Shown one piece after another: positions 48,819-61,909 of a DNA stretch of 64,000 nt. This stretch comes from Syngnathus acus. Taxonomy: Eukaryota; Chordata; Actinopteri; Syngnathiformes; Syngnathidae. Each line of letters begins with the position of its first letter. Within the stretch, counting starts at the first letter, position 1. The DNA lies in NCBI RefSeq assembly GCF_901709675.1, contig NC_051092.1, forward strand, positions 12,832,491 through 12,896,490. The letters run 5' to 3'. Made by a program: the position numbers and the translations under genes. Under the pieces are notes generated by a model. It was given only the letters and a program-made list of their open reading frames with translations, was not told the origin of the DNA and made no database searches.

Positions 48819-51800
48819 TCAGTGTGCACCGATGGCGTCGTTGAGGTAGCTGGAGGCGGCTGCGTCCTGGAGCAACATCTTGGTGACATCGTCGAGTTGT
48901 CGTTGGTATGCCAGGCGGTAGCGCAAGTAAATGTCATCGCAGTATGTAAGCAGACGGCGTATGTTCGCCATTGCACCACTGGGGGCACCGTCCAGCCTGA
49001 AAAAAAAAAGTAATATAAAAAAAAATATTGCAATGGAAAATGGTTGTGAAAATGGGCTTTTGGGTGAAATTATAGTTATGTGGTGACTCACTTCTTAAAA
49101 ATGTCCTCAAATAGGCCTGAGCTAAGTGGGCGGAGTCTCTTCAGCTCATCCAGGTAAGCAAAATCGCCTTTAAGGACCGCCTTCTGGTACACAAGCTCCG
49201 CCCAATCTGGGCTGTAGCTGTAGGCCTCTGACAACACCAACACCTCAAATGTGCAAAGTCATCATTAATGCCATCATCTTGATCATGTGACATCACAAAG
49301 GCAGTAACCCACCTGGTAGCATCTGGGCAGCGCCATGGCGGCATCCATCATGTCAGCAGGCTGTAGGTTGACCAAGCGGAGTGTGGAGCCTTGATTGAGA
49401 AAGTGCAGCTGAAGCGTGACCAGCTTGGCCAATCGCACGCAGCGACTCGCCTGATGCACGCACGAGTCCTGTCACATACACACGTGCGCCGTCAACATGG
49501 ACGTCAGGCAGAGAGAAAATTAGCAATGGAGAGGAGTGATGACCTTGGAGAAGCTCTCTGCGGCGTCTTTGAGCAGAGACAAAACTTTGAGCAGGGAACT
49601 TTTGAGGTCTGGAGACAACACTGCTGACGACAAGCACACGAGTCAGCAAACACGGAGCCCGCAGGACGCAGAAGCACACAAGGAAGTACAGTAATTTGCG
49701 CGGAAATTAAATTATATACAAGGCATTTATTTTGTAAAATGAGCTTGTAGTATCAAGTATTTTTATGGAGTAGCTGTAAAAACTGATTAAACTTAGTTTT
49801 AGCAGGTCATTAGCTATAGGAACTATTCGTTGGTGGTTGCCAAATGGAAGGTCATCAACTTCTCACCCCAGGCCTGAGACTGGATGATCTTAAGCTGTGT
49901 CCTGGCGGCCATCTCGTGGTTCTCGCCGATCTCGCGCCTCATGCTGAAACACAGCGCCACCATGTTGTGCTTCTCGCTGTCGGCGGGCAGGCAACGCTTG
50001 ATGTAGTCCAACAGCGCCGTCTTCAGGCTTGAGCTCTGAGGGTGCAGAGCCCAGGTGAGACATCAGCGGGTGTGTTTGTGTGTGTGTGCCTGATTGCCAC
50101 CTGTCCTCTGTCCATATCCATTTTCTTCCTGAGCAGCATCTCAAAGCAATGGTTCTGATGGAGCAGGTCAAAGACGTACGTCATCTCGTTGTATCTGCCG
50201 ATTCCTGTCAGCAGGCGCACCTGAAATCACCATTGCTTATTTTATTGTCTGCAGACAACAGCAGTCGAGTGTCGACAGATACCGTTGGAAACTCCAGAAT
50301 CTGGTGTGTTCAGTGTCCAACACCTTCTGAGGTTAGTCCAACGTGTCAAATCGCACTTTTACTCACCAAGAGGCCATAGTACTCGCCAGGTGCCAAGTAG
50401 GCGTGGCTTAAGTGTCTGGCACCCTGTAGCACTCGGACGATTCCTTCCATGTTGCATGTCACGCAGAAGCAGTCGTGAGCCACGATCAGCAACTCTACAA
50501 CTACATGATAACAACAATAACGATCTGATCTGACAGCCAAACGTCTAATCGGTATATGGTACAACAAAAACAAAGGAATTGATCTCATTCTAAGAGAGAG
50601 AATGTGAGAAAGACGTACGTGCATGTTGCTATACATGTGTTTTGTATGTTTGTCTTACTGCAGCTGAGCTCCCTGAGTGGTATGCCCTTCAGCTTCTCCA
50701 GAACTTTGAGTCCCACCAGGTTAGGATCCTCACATAAAGTAATCAGCTGGACAAGCGAGTCTCTCCCCTCCGACGGCCGGATCATCTGCCTCTCTGCATG
50801 CGCAAACACAAAAAATATATGTACAGAGCCAAGTGTGTGTTGTAAAAGCATTCTTTTCTCGCTCTCTTCCCACCAGTTTGCATCTGGTGTGCATGCTCCT
50901 GTTTGGCTCGCACCAGCGTGGCCGCCACCAACTCAGCTACAACGTCGGCGGAGAAACTTTGAGCTCGGATGAACATTTGAGCGTTCCGGAAGCGTTCAGG
51001 ATGATCACACAGCAGTAACTTCTGGAGAACGCAGCCGGGATCCTCGCTGCTTATCTGACTGAACGGACACTGCAGCTCCTATCAACACACACAACGAGTG
51101 GCTTAAGGGCGATGCTGTCTTTTGATTGACAGGTCAGTTTTCCAATCAAACACATTCCCACATGTACAAGAGGACATCTGATTGCTTGATGGATGGATTA
51201 GGATCTACCTTGGAGAGCTGGTAGAGGCTGAGGACTTGTTTGCAGTAGTTATTGCCATGGTGACACCGCTCAGCCATCTTCTGCAGCTGGACAGCAATGT
51301 CGTCTTCAGGAAGAGGAGGAAGCACCACGAAGGAGGACAAGCTGCTCACAGACGACGCTGTAAAAAAAAAAAAAAAGAAAAACTGCCAATCTAAATCTGT
51401 TCTTAAGATTGAAATAACATTTGAACTGCTTCAGACAGATGGCAACTCATGACAACTAATTGTGGACTGTGAAGACATAAATACTAGTTGTGGATGGTAA
51501 ACAATTCACTAACAACTAACTAGTTGGATTTGGTCATCAACTAAAACGAGTTGCATATAACTCTTGAAAACTAGTTATGGAGGGTCAGCAGGAAATGAAA
51601 ATGAGTTGCAGACGGTTTGTTCCTCACAGGAGTGTAGGAGCCTCCTGCGCGGCAGGTCAGGTTCGTCCAGTGTTTCAGGTGCAAGTTCTCCTGACGCCAG
51701 TCCTCGGCAGCGTAGCAGCAGCCACAGATCAGGATGATAGAGCGAAAAGTATTGACAGGCGCGGCTGACTTGGTGGATGCTTCCTGCGTCCAACGCAGCA

Positions 51801-54800
51801 TCCAGCAGCAGCGCGAGAGTCTGCTTCTCTGTTGGCTTAAGGAGCGGATCCACATCCAGATGCTCCTCAGCTGGACCCGGAAGTCCTTCTAGGCTGAGGA
51901 GCGTGTCTGTACGAAGCTCGGGAATGTTGCAGAATGAAAAGTCCTTCATGAGGACGTCGTACGTGTTGACGTCCGGCGGAAGGAGGTTGAAGACGCTCTC
52001 CCTCTGGATAGCGACCACAAGGGCATGCTCTCGGACACGGCCCACCCACAGCTTCTTCTCCAGATTCTTTATCTGCTCCACCGGTGCCGGACGGTGCTGC
52101 GACAGCCAGCGGGCGGCGATGGAAAGCAGCAAACAGCCTTCTCGTACCGCCAGCAACTCCGATTGAAATTCGGAAGCTGCCGATGATACAGAGTCCGCCT
52201 GAGACAGGAAGAAGCGGAAAGCGCAGTCGGGATCCACACACATGTCCTCGAGCTGCTGGTGACACTTCCTCCAAAAGCACACACGAGTCTCGAGCCGGGA
52301 CCACTGACGCTTGGAACGCTGAAGCTCCAACTCCTGGACCAACTTCATGCATAGACAAGAAAGGAAGTTTTATAGGGAATCCAACACACAGATACAAGCA
52401 GGAAGTAGAAACATGTACACAGGTCTACACAGAAACATGAAATAGAACCAAGGTGAGACAGGAAGTGTAAGCGTCCAGTTGCCACCTGACACATGAGCAG
52501 CCGTTGTACAGGAAGATGTGCGAGCGTAGCGACGCTTCGTGCTTGTGCGTAGAAACCGCTAGCCTGCAGAGCATCAATGGTGGCCTGGAACTCCTCCTGC
52601 TGCACAGAGGACGAATTACACTGCAGCAACTTGGGTCTCACGCACACTCCTGAACCCTGCAGGAGGTCACTCAGCTGACTCAGTTTCTTGAAGTCTGGAC
52701 CTAAACACAAGCAGGTAAAGTTCACACAGGGTGTCTCTAGTTTATGTTGTGTTATGTTGTGTGTTTTCTCACCGCTGTCTTTGCTCATCATGTCGCCGTC
52801 CGCCAAGACCCGCAGGAGTCGCTGCAGCTCAAAGTGTGAGCACGTGCGCTGACACAGGAGCAATAGCAAAAACCATGCCTCACTACATAACCACTGCAGC
52901 GGCACACCACCGGGGGGCGCATCGCCGCTGATGCTCAGCTGAATAACAACAAAAAGAACATAATCAGGAAGCGTGACGGTGAGTGAAGATGAAATGATGA
53001 CGTGTGAGTGATGATGAGGTGAGAGAGATGAGTGATGATGATGAGTGAGGAAGATGAAAATGATGAAAAAGAGCAGTGATGACGATGAAGCATGCCGCTG
53101 TCCCGTGTGTGTGTCGTTTACTAACACTGCTGATGTTGGTGTGGAAGTTTCGGAGTTTGATTTTGGCTTTGTTGAAGTTCTTGTGGTCATAGCAAAGCAG
53201 GAACATGCTAAGGACATCCAGCAGGGGACAGTCCTGACAATGCAACAACAACAACAACCAAAACAGAAGAGGCACTAATTTACTAAAGTCAAAAGTAAAT
53301 GTACACAAAGACACACGCATATACGCAGACTCACAATTCAGTAACAATAAAACAGTGGTGGTGCTCACCCTTATGAAGAGCTGGAACCCCCGGAGTAGGG
53401 TTTGGGCTCCATGTAGCCCCTGGCCCAGGAAGGATCTCCAGATAATTGACAAGTGCTGCAGGGTCCACGGGTGAGGTTGGGGGGCGGCAGACAGGCGGTC
53501 AGCGACTTCCTGGGCTGTGACGTCATCGATGACAGTGAGGAGCCACACGCACAGGCATGACACAATTTCCGGCTCCTGTCAAACAAGGCATGTATACTGA
53601 GTGATGCGACTAACCCGAGTGGTGCGAGCTTTGATGGTGGGTGGGGCTACGGTCACCTGTTGACAGGCAGCGAGCACGGCCAATGAGGGGCTACGATGCT
53701 TCAATGCCTCTTGCAGCAGGTACATGCTAGGCTCCGCCTCCTCTTGGCTCCGCAGCAGTACCTGGAAGAGGTCTAGGGGGGTGACTGGGCCCACTGAGGA
53801 TTCACCAGTGAACAACTGCAGCTCGCCAAACGCCATATGCAAGTGGTCCTGGAGGGCGGGGCTAAACTGGAACAGTAAGGAGCCAACCTGGCCACACAAA
53901 AATTGGAATCGTGATGAGACAGAAAGTAAAAATCTGAGCAGATCAGATGTGGAAAAACGAACAGACAGAAGTAGAAAATGACAAGCCAGGAAGTAGCAAC
54001 ATTATGGGCTCATCACCTGCTGCGATGTAAAGTGGTGGATTTGTACAAACAACAGGAAATTGAGGAAGTGTCCGTCACGGGCACAGTGGGCGGGATAAAC
54101 GCAGCTGAGAGGAAGACCATGAAGACGACAAAAATCCACTGGCAATGACCACTCCTGAGCGGCCTCCCACGAACTCCTGGCAACATAAAAGTAATGTGAT
54201 GATGATTACCTTGAAAAATGAGGATGAAAATGCTCACCTTTTGACATCTTTGACTTCCAAGCTGTTAATCACAGCAGCTTCTAGGTAGCCAATCAGTTCC
54301 TTCGCAGCTCCTGGCTCTGCCTCCACAAGCTTGACACCTTTCGACACTGACAACATGGTGTGTGCTCACACAAGCTGTGTGTGGAGATAGTGTGTGAGTG
54401 TGTGTGTATTTACCCAGTGTGTGCTGTGTGTCTCCACAATGAGTGCGGTTGAGTTTCCAGTGTGTCCAGATAGCGTTGAGGACATTAACGTCGACTCTGA
54501 TTTGGACGCTGTTAAGGCCAAGAAGCTCGCAGAAACAAACTGCTGCCGCCACCACTGACGGTAAATTGAAACTCTGCACCGCCAAAATGTGTACTTGCTG
54601 CCGGGCTTTCTGCAAACTAAAAGGCACAGATACAAGCAAGATCAAAGCGTGATCTCCTCAGTGACTATATGTGCGTGCGTTTCAGTTCTCACATTTGACC
54701 GACGTGGTCGCAGCCAATCAGCTGCTGCAGCAGGAAGGTGGCAAAGGCGAAGGACGGTCGGCCATTTTGCAGATAATACAGGAAGTCCAGCTGCTCAACC

Positions 54801-57800
54801 AGAGCAAAGGAGTCCACCAAGTGCGGGCTGGAGAAGTGAGGCAGCTCTATCGTTTCTACGGCAACAAGGTTGACAGGTAATCAGCTGACAGTCTACGTAA
54901 CTGGGTCTTGTATCTGTCGATCGACGTACCGACGGAGTTAAGTGAATTTCCCTCCTGCCAGCCGAACAGTCGGCATGGGTCGAGAGGATGCAGTGCCTGC
55001 AGCAAACACATGATTTTTTTTTGCCCGAGGATAGACACAAAATGCAGACAAAATGTCAACTACGTCTACAAAAATTCTGCACACATTATACCAACTTCAT
55101 GGCATCATTTTCCCCCCGTCCCACCTGAAGAAGATGGTACACGGATACATCTGTGAAGGCGCCGGGCCCTCGCGGCCCTGCTGGGAACAGCGCCGCCTTT
55201 AGTTTGGGGTACGCTGTCAGTGCCATCTTCATCAGCTGTGGATCTATAGAGAACTCCGCCTTTGACTGACTTTCACCCTGGGCCACCACCTGCCAAACAG
55301 GAAGTAGTGAAATGGAATAGAATAATAGCCTTTATTGTAATAGACAACTAAATTGGAAAAAGGTACACGTGTGAAAAGTTTACAAGTTATTGTAAAAGGG
55401 AACAAAGCTGACCTGGTCGATGCCCCCCGGAGCGAACATGATGGTGGCGAGGGCGAGCAGACTGTGACCCTCCAGCAGAAGCGAGCTGAGGGACGGGGGG
55501 CTTCCCGGTAGGAGAACCTGAGCACATGTCAGACTGGCCTGATGGACCAACGTTGGATCTGAAGGATACACAGGAAGTAGAAGAGAATGAGGCACATGGT
55601 CTTTACAGGTCCCGAAGAGTGGTAGTCTGACACTAAATGGGGCATTCGTGTGAGGGGCTCAGTTAGGAATGCACTAGCCTACAAATGTATACAGATCCAG
55701 ATGTTCTGATTGGTAACAGAATGAAGTAAACTCCTAACTTGAGGCACCACCTGTCAGGTTCGTGGTGATCTCCTGCATTTTCACCATCATGTCTGACCAG
55801 GGCTGCGAGTGAGTCGGACCTCCATTGGACAGCACAGGACAGTTCCTGGGAGTCAACCTGCCCAAAAATAACAAGCTTTCATTTCCCTTATATGATAAAT
55901 ACAGAACCTCCTATTTATCTCATTTGAAATATTTCAGACCCCACGCCCCAAATGTTTCTGGCCCAAAGTGAAAAAGTAATTTCCCCCTCTATCTCGTAAG
56001 TGTACTAAGTGAAATCAAACTGATGATGACTCTTTTACATTGCTGCGGAGAAAATTTAGTGACAATCTATTCACAGATGTGCGCACTTGTAATGCTCCAG
56101 GTAGGTGTAGAGGAGGAACTGCAGTTGGCGTTCCAGACACCAACTGATGACACGCGAGTGGATGTCCAGACCAAGGTGCCGATGGACGAGCGCCGGCGTC
56201 ATAAGACAGCCGCCCTGAGCCGCACGCCACAAAAGTTGATCCAAGTCGGACAGCTCGTCAGGGATGAATACACCCCGCCTGTGAGAGGGATAAAGATAAT
56301 GTGAAAGTGGTAGAAAAAGTCAGTGTAATGTATAAGATGTATGAGTTAATATGAAAGGGCACAGGTCAACAACACAGGAAGTCTTCGTAAGGTGGTGGTG
56401 AACACATCTCCCACCTGGCGAGCGTGTCCAGGATTTCCTCCCTGAGGAAGTGGCTGCTCCGCGTATTGTCGTTGACCACTTGTGCCGTCAAGTCGGGCCA
56501 CTGAGTGGCACCAGAGGCCTCTCTGCTCTCCATCCAGGCCACCAAGTCAGCGTGGTTGTGGAATGAGGTCATGTGACTCCACAGCACTGCCCCATCACGC
56601 CAACTCAACTCTAAACATCACATCAGAAATGAACCGGTGAACTCTAAAGCAGATATGTGCTGCCACATCAGGAATATTTACAAACCAATCCAACAAATTT
56701 CCTACCGTCATGCCGGCATCTGGACAACAAGATGGCCGTCCTGCTGCTCTGCTCCCAGTTCTTCACCCAATCCAGCCTCACTTTCTGCCAAAGCCCCTCC
56801 TCTTCCTGCTCATACATCTCCTTTCCCAGCACTTCCTCCAGGACCTCCTCATCTCCCGCTGCCTCCTCGTGCAGGAGCAGCTGCAGCGATCTGGATGATA
56901 GAGAGGTGATGTCAGATTACCATTGCGACTGCGGCCGGCGACCACTCAATAGAAGCATTATTCACCTGCAATCCAAGGTGCCGTCTGTATACTGGCGACG
57001 TGGGAGAGGAGCCATATTCGCTGCTTCCTTGATGAACGCCACGCTATCAAGCTCCTCTTTGGAAAAGTGACTCCGTCTGCATAGTTCCTCCTCCTGAATA
57101 AGCAGCCAATCACAGACGCAGACGACTTGAGGTACGAGTCGGTGTGAAAGGGGTACATGTCAGCAGACAGGAAGTAGACAACTGACCACAAAGTCCCGGA
57201 GGTCCCTGTCGTTTGTGTAGATGCAGATTCGATGCAGTTCCTTCTTCACATTGAAACCCTGATGAAAACAAGATGGCCGTCTTTGGAGGTAAACCCAAAA
57301 CAAGAGTTCATGTCCAGGCACCCACCATGTTGGTGAGGAGAGCGATAGCGGTTGGCAGGTCTCGTCCCTGCAGACACGAGAAGACCAGACGCAGGCCTGT
57401 CGCCCTCAGGGCTGGAAGACGCCCCTCGGGAAGGCCCTGCCGCCTGAACACCGCCTGGGCTCTGGGGATTTGATTGCTCAGGACTGATAGACGGACCACT
57501 TCCTGTATAAATCGGTGTAGAAGAGGCAACAATCTGTGTGAAATAGGTAAAGGTCAATGTGAACGTTGTAAATGTTAGTGTGAAAGAGGTCATAATGTGA
57601 AACGGGGTCTATAGTAACACTGTGGTCCAAAACAAAAAAGAGCAAATGAGGAGTCACCTCTGCTGGAAGCCCGTCCCATTCATCCACCTCCTCCTCCTCC
57701 TCCTCCTCCCCTGGTGGTTGATCGTTGTGATCTTTGGCTCCCTCTGCAGGCCACGGGTATTTCTTCAAGAAAGTCCTGAGTTCCGCCAGGTACTTGTTCA

Positions 57801-60800
57801 GAACGTCCACGCAGCCGCGCACGTCTTCATCCTCGTCTACATAGCACGCACATACACACTCAGGGATAATGCTAATGTAGCATTGCGCTAGCTGTGGGTG
57901 CGTGACGTCTTACAGCTCATGTGCGTTAGAATGTAGCGTATCTGCGCGTTGACGAAGCTTATCGTGATGAGAAGCAGTTGCTCCGAGAACTGGCGGCTTT
58001 GAGCGTCGTTCCTCGATTCCCGGATGGCGGCACACAGCAGGTCCAAGGCGGGACACAAAGTCTGGACACCTGTGCAAATGGAAACATGGAGCAATATGCT
58101 ATGTGAGAAATGTAACTGAGTAAAATTTGGGTCCTACGCTCCGTGAGGCTGATGGTGCTGTGCGTTTTCAAAAGGTCTTCTTTGCTCTTCAGGTAGAAGT
58201 CCACCATGTCCAGTTGCCGGTTTTTAACTCCTGCCTGTTCAATGACGCCAAGACACAAAAATGACGACGATGCCCAAGATGGACGAGACGAATCGTGACT
58301 TGTACCTTCAGGGAGTGAATGGGGATGGAGCAGCGCTCCCACGTGTTTAAGTGACAAAGTGCATCCACGGTGGCCGCGCTGCCAAACATCATCAAACTGC
58401 TCAGGAGCTCCTGCTGCGACACTGAGAACAAAACCTGGAACATTCCCGACTCTGGGGAGGACAACAGGAAGGTGGAAATCAAAAATTCCAAAACTTTTAC
58501 TCCATATCCTTGATGTCCTGCTTGACGTCCATGAACTTCATTTACTAGTACACTCTCTGTCCCCACAAGTAAGACAATTTAATGCATTCGTAGCGCGACT
58601 GTCTTGGCCGTATTTTTTTTTTCCCCGACGACTGTATGCATTTTCTGCTCTGCCAATTTAAAATATTCCGTTTCTAATTAATCGATGCAAATTTAAACAT
58701 GTTCTTTTTATCACATTCATTGATTAATCAACAAGATGAGTGTGACAGACTAATCAATTATTAGGATAATTAATAATGTAGTACTTAATAATACTAAATA
58801 ACTTACTCTTGAGGAGCACAGCATGATGTTTCTGTCCACACAGTTCCACCACCACGGCAGGGCCCTCCACCTGGTGGTAGCTCACGTTCCCGGCCGCAAA
58901 GTCCCATAAGACAGCGGTGCTCTGCATGTTTCCTGGGGATGCAAACACCAACATAGCGGAGAAGTCGCAGACTGACAGCAGAGACGGGGCGGATGACTCC
59001 GGCACTGCGAAGGTGATGTTGGCGCCCCCGAGAGGGACTCTGCTACGGGCCGGCGGCGCGGCTGGGCTGGAACCATGGCGGGGAAGTGATGAAGACCAGG
59101 AAGTGGCGACCGGTTGGAGTGATGAGAGCAAGGAAGACTTCTGGGCCGCGTTGTACATGGATGCCAGACGAACGCCCCAGGACCTACACATGAAGTAAGC
59201 ATCCATTTTCAAGAGCATGCATGCTAACAAGTCAACATTTAAGCAAAGGGACACATATTACATTCAAACTCCACAGAGGAAGGCTGGAGCACAGAATGAA
59301 ACCCCGAACCATAGAACTGTGAAGCGGACAAGCTAACCACTAAGCCTCTATGCTGCCGTGCTGAAATTTAATAATAAATCAGAGAAACAGTTCACCTGTC
59401 AGCATTGAAGGTGAGGCCCAGCGCGGCCAGGGTGCTGCTGGCACTTGTCATTTTGTCCTCATCGATCGGTTGTTGGGGTCGCAGGGGTGGGCCAGTGGGT
59501 GTGGCTTGACACAGCAGGTGATCAGGGTTCCTCCTGGAAGATGATGACGAGTGAGTGACACATTCAGAATCGTCAAACTTATGCATATACCTGAAGTAAT
59601 GGTCGAGATCAATGGCGGCGGCAACATTGTTGTGCGTGATGACGACGACCGTACTCATGTCGGCCGACACCTCCAGGTGGCGCAATTGTGACCATGAGGT
59701 GGCCAAATCCACCTCCTCTGTCAGGCCGCTGCTCAGGTAGGCGGCAACGTGCACAGTGGCCAAGTGAAAGCCGTCGATTACATCATAAATGGCTGGATAC
59801 CCAATTAAGAAGTTTTGACACTCATTACTTCCATTTCTTGGTGGAAATTAAAGTCACTAGTTGATTTTTGGAAAAATTGTTTCAAGAGGGCTTAAAAAAA
59901 CATTCCAAATGACTGCAACATCTATGCTGATTTCCCTTAGCCGTTCTAGGGCATTTTACATTACATGTCAGCAGCTAGTGGACTTTCATTAATATATAGT
60001 TTTGTTTCAAATTCTGATGTCTATTGATTGATGTAAATTTACAATGTTTAACATGCAATAAGGATACAGATCAGTCCGCTTTCGCTGAGAATGAAGGCAA
60101 CATGTTGGCGCACGCAGCACTGGACCGCAGCCACAGCACCATTGTCCATCAGGCCCAGGCGGTTACAGTTTAGAACCTGCGCCACTTCCTGTGCTAGTGA
60201 CCACTCCAAACGCAGAAGCCAGACACCATCCAATAGCATTTGGCAGTGACCCGATATAAACGACAGCACATGTGCCATCTGCGGGTTACATCCACCTGAA
60301 GACACAATCGACTCATGAAGTGTTAGCATGGGGGCTCCACTTAATTCTCATCGTCTAGGTCAGCAAAACTTTATTCTTCGCGACAATTCTTACCAACATT
60401 TCGGAACCAACCTGAGTATTCATGCTGCTCCTGTAGTAGGCGCTGTGCAGGACACTCGCCAACAAGGTGCACAAAAAGCGCCGTTCCTCTTTCAGCATTC
60501 ACCTCCAACATCCTCAGCTCGCACCCGGAGCCCACGGCCAGCAGGCGCGTGACTCCGCCTCCTCCTGGGCAACCACTTGGAGCCTCCTCCCAGGTAAAGC
60601 TAGGGGAAAAACAGTTTGTCATTCAAATTATCGTGCAAAATGTCCTGTCTAGTCTACTTTAAGATGAGCCCATTGTAATGTTATCGATCATGATCAAGAT
60701 ATTTGACATTAATATTGAAATATGAAATTTTGGCCATATAATAATGCTTTGAAAACCACAGTACTCAACTTGAACGACCCTGTAACAGGAATTGAGGTGT

Positions 60801-61303
60801 GTTTCTAATTGCATTCTAATTACATGTTGCTTTTACACACCAAAGAGGTTATTTTTTCTCTTGAGGTCTGACCAGCCTAATTGATCAATTCATTGATTGA
60901 AAAACCCATTGTGGGGGTGGTGACAATGTTAATTTGCTACACTGTTGCGTCACAGAAAAGCGAAAATGATGTGTCCTACTTCATTTGTGTATGAAAGCTG
61001 CTGTTGTTAGAAGACTTAGAATTAAGTGTTTATTATTATTTTTAAATAAGTGGATGTACGTTTTAATAATAACTGCGATCGAAGTAAACAAAAGTGGACG
61101 CACTCCTGATAGGTTCCGTCTAGCTTCACTGGAGGAACCTCGTCGGCCGGGTCCCACAGCATCAGCGTTCCATCCATCTCCAGGCAGCCGAGCAAAGCGC
61201 CGCTCCCGGGAGCGAGCTGAGCCTTGCGGACATCATCCACCTCCCGCCAGTGCTCCTTGGCCGGCAGAAGAGCCACTTCGATCGCGGAGGAGCGCTCCGC
61301 CAT
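48819..61303 (-). CDS. spg11: Spatacsin (SPG11)
   Basis: Large scaffold protein that acts with spastizin (SPG15) and AP-5 in lysosome and autophagic lysosome reformation; its loss causes spastic paraplegia in people. Start ATG at 61303-61301 (MAERSSAIEVALLPAKEH), stop at 48821-48819 (LNDAIGAH end). I can follow about 40 minus-strand exons, like the human gene, in only 12.5 kb. The largest is 52346-51630. Landmark segments collinear with human spatacsin: ASTVDALCHLNTWERCSIPIHSLK-type (58.4 kb), LDLLCAAIRESRNDAQSRQF (58.0 kb), LLEGHSLLALATIMFAPGGI (55.5 kb), LFGWQ (54.9 kb), LAPGEYYGLL (50.4 kb), RLLTGIGRYNEMTYVFDLLH (50.2 kb), TALLDYIKRC and SEKHNMVALCFSMRREIGEN (49.9 kb), SYSPDWAELVYQKAVLKGDF (49.2 kb) and the C-terminal LLTYCDDIYLRYRLAY. 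Exon 57.66-57.84 kb carries a Glu run. No disruption seen, but not every junction was checked base by base. Confidence 0.95.
52978..53095 (+). repeat. Degenerate GATGA-rich microsatellite in an spg11 intron
   Basis: About 118 bp of interspersed GATGA, GAGTGAT and GATGAAAAT units fills most of the short intron between spg11 exons near 53125 and 52940. Confidence 0.85.
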
Positions 61304-61909
61304 CTCGACCCGCAGTAGACTTCCAGTTCACACAAACGCATCCAGACTACCCACAAACCTAAGACATTTCCCCTTCTTTTTTGTAAACATTACGCACCGG
61401 TCACGTGATACGTCACAACCGTCAGCTGACTACGTCTGACCATTGAGAAAACAGGCGGACGGACCAACTTCATCAAATGACGATGTGATTTTATCGTCAT
61501 TTAATGGGATCTAATTTACGAATCTGCGTTGCCTGTCAGTCACGCTAGAAAAACCAAATCAAGTCACATTTTAAGTATCCGCAGTATTATTGTTGTTGTT
61601 AAATTTGTAAGACCTCATTTAGATTTTGTTTAAATATCTTTGGTGGTTTAGCCCAAAACGATCGATCAGGCATCGATTGCTTTTCCCGTAAACAAAATGT
61701 CAGCCTGCTGTCGACATCGGCAGCTGATCTGAGAGCAGTTTACAAACGGTCTGATGTTGACGTTTGGCACCTCTCCTTCTGCTGAATTGAAGTCACTTTT
61801 GTCTCTGCATATTTCTTTTTGACTCTTATCATGATCATCACTAACGGCGCGTGTTAATCGCCATCTGGGCCCGCACTTTAACGCCAGAAATCTACAGAGG
61901 AGAACAAGA
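61304..61909. promoter_or_regulatory. Divergent promoter region between spg11 and ciao2a
   Basis: The 606 bp between the two start codons contain a GC-richer stretch next to spg11 with a CACGTGA E-box-like site (GGTCACGTGATACG near 61400) and the related GTCAGCTGAC near 61422. The former resembles the CLEAR motif bound by TFEB, which would fit a lysosomal gene such as spg11; that is inference. Confidence 0.45.
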
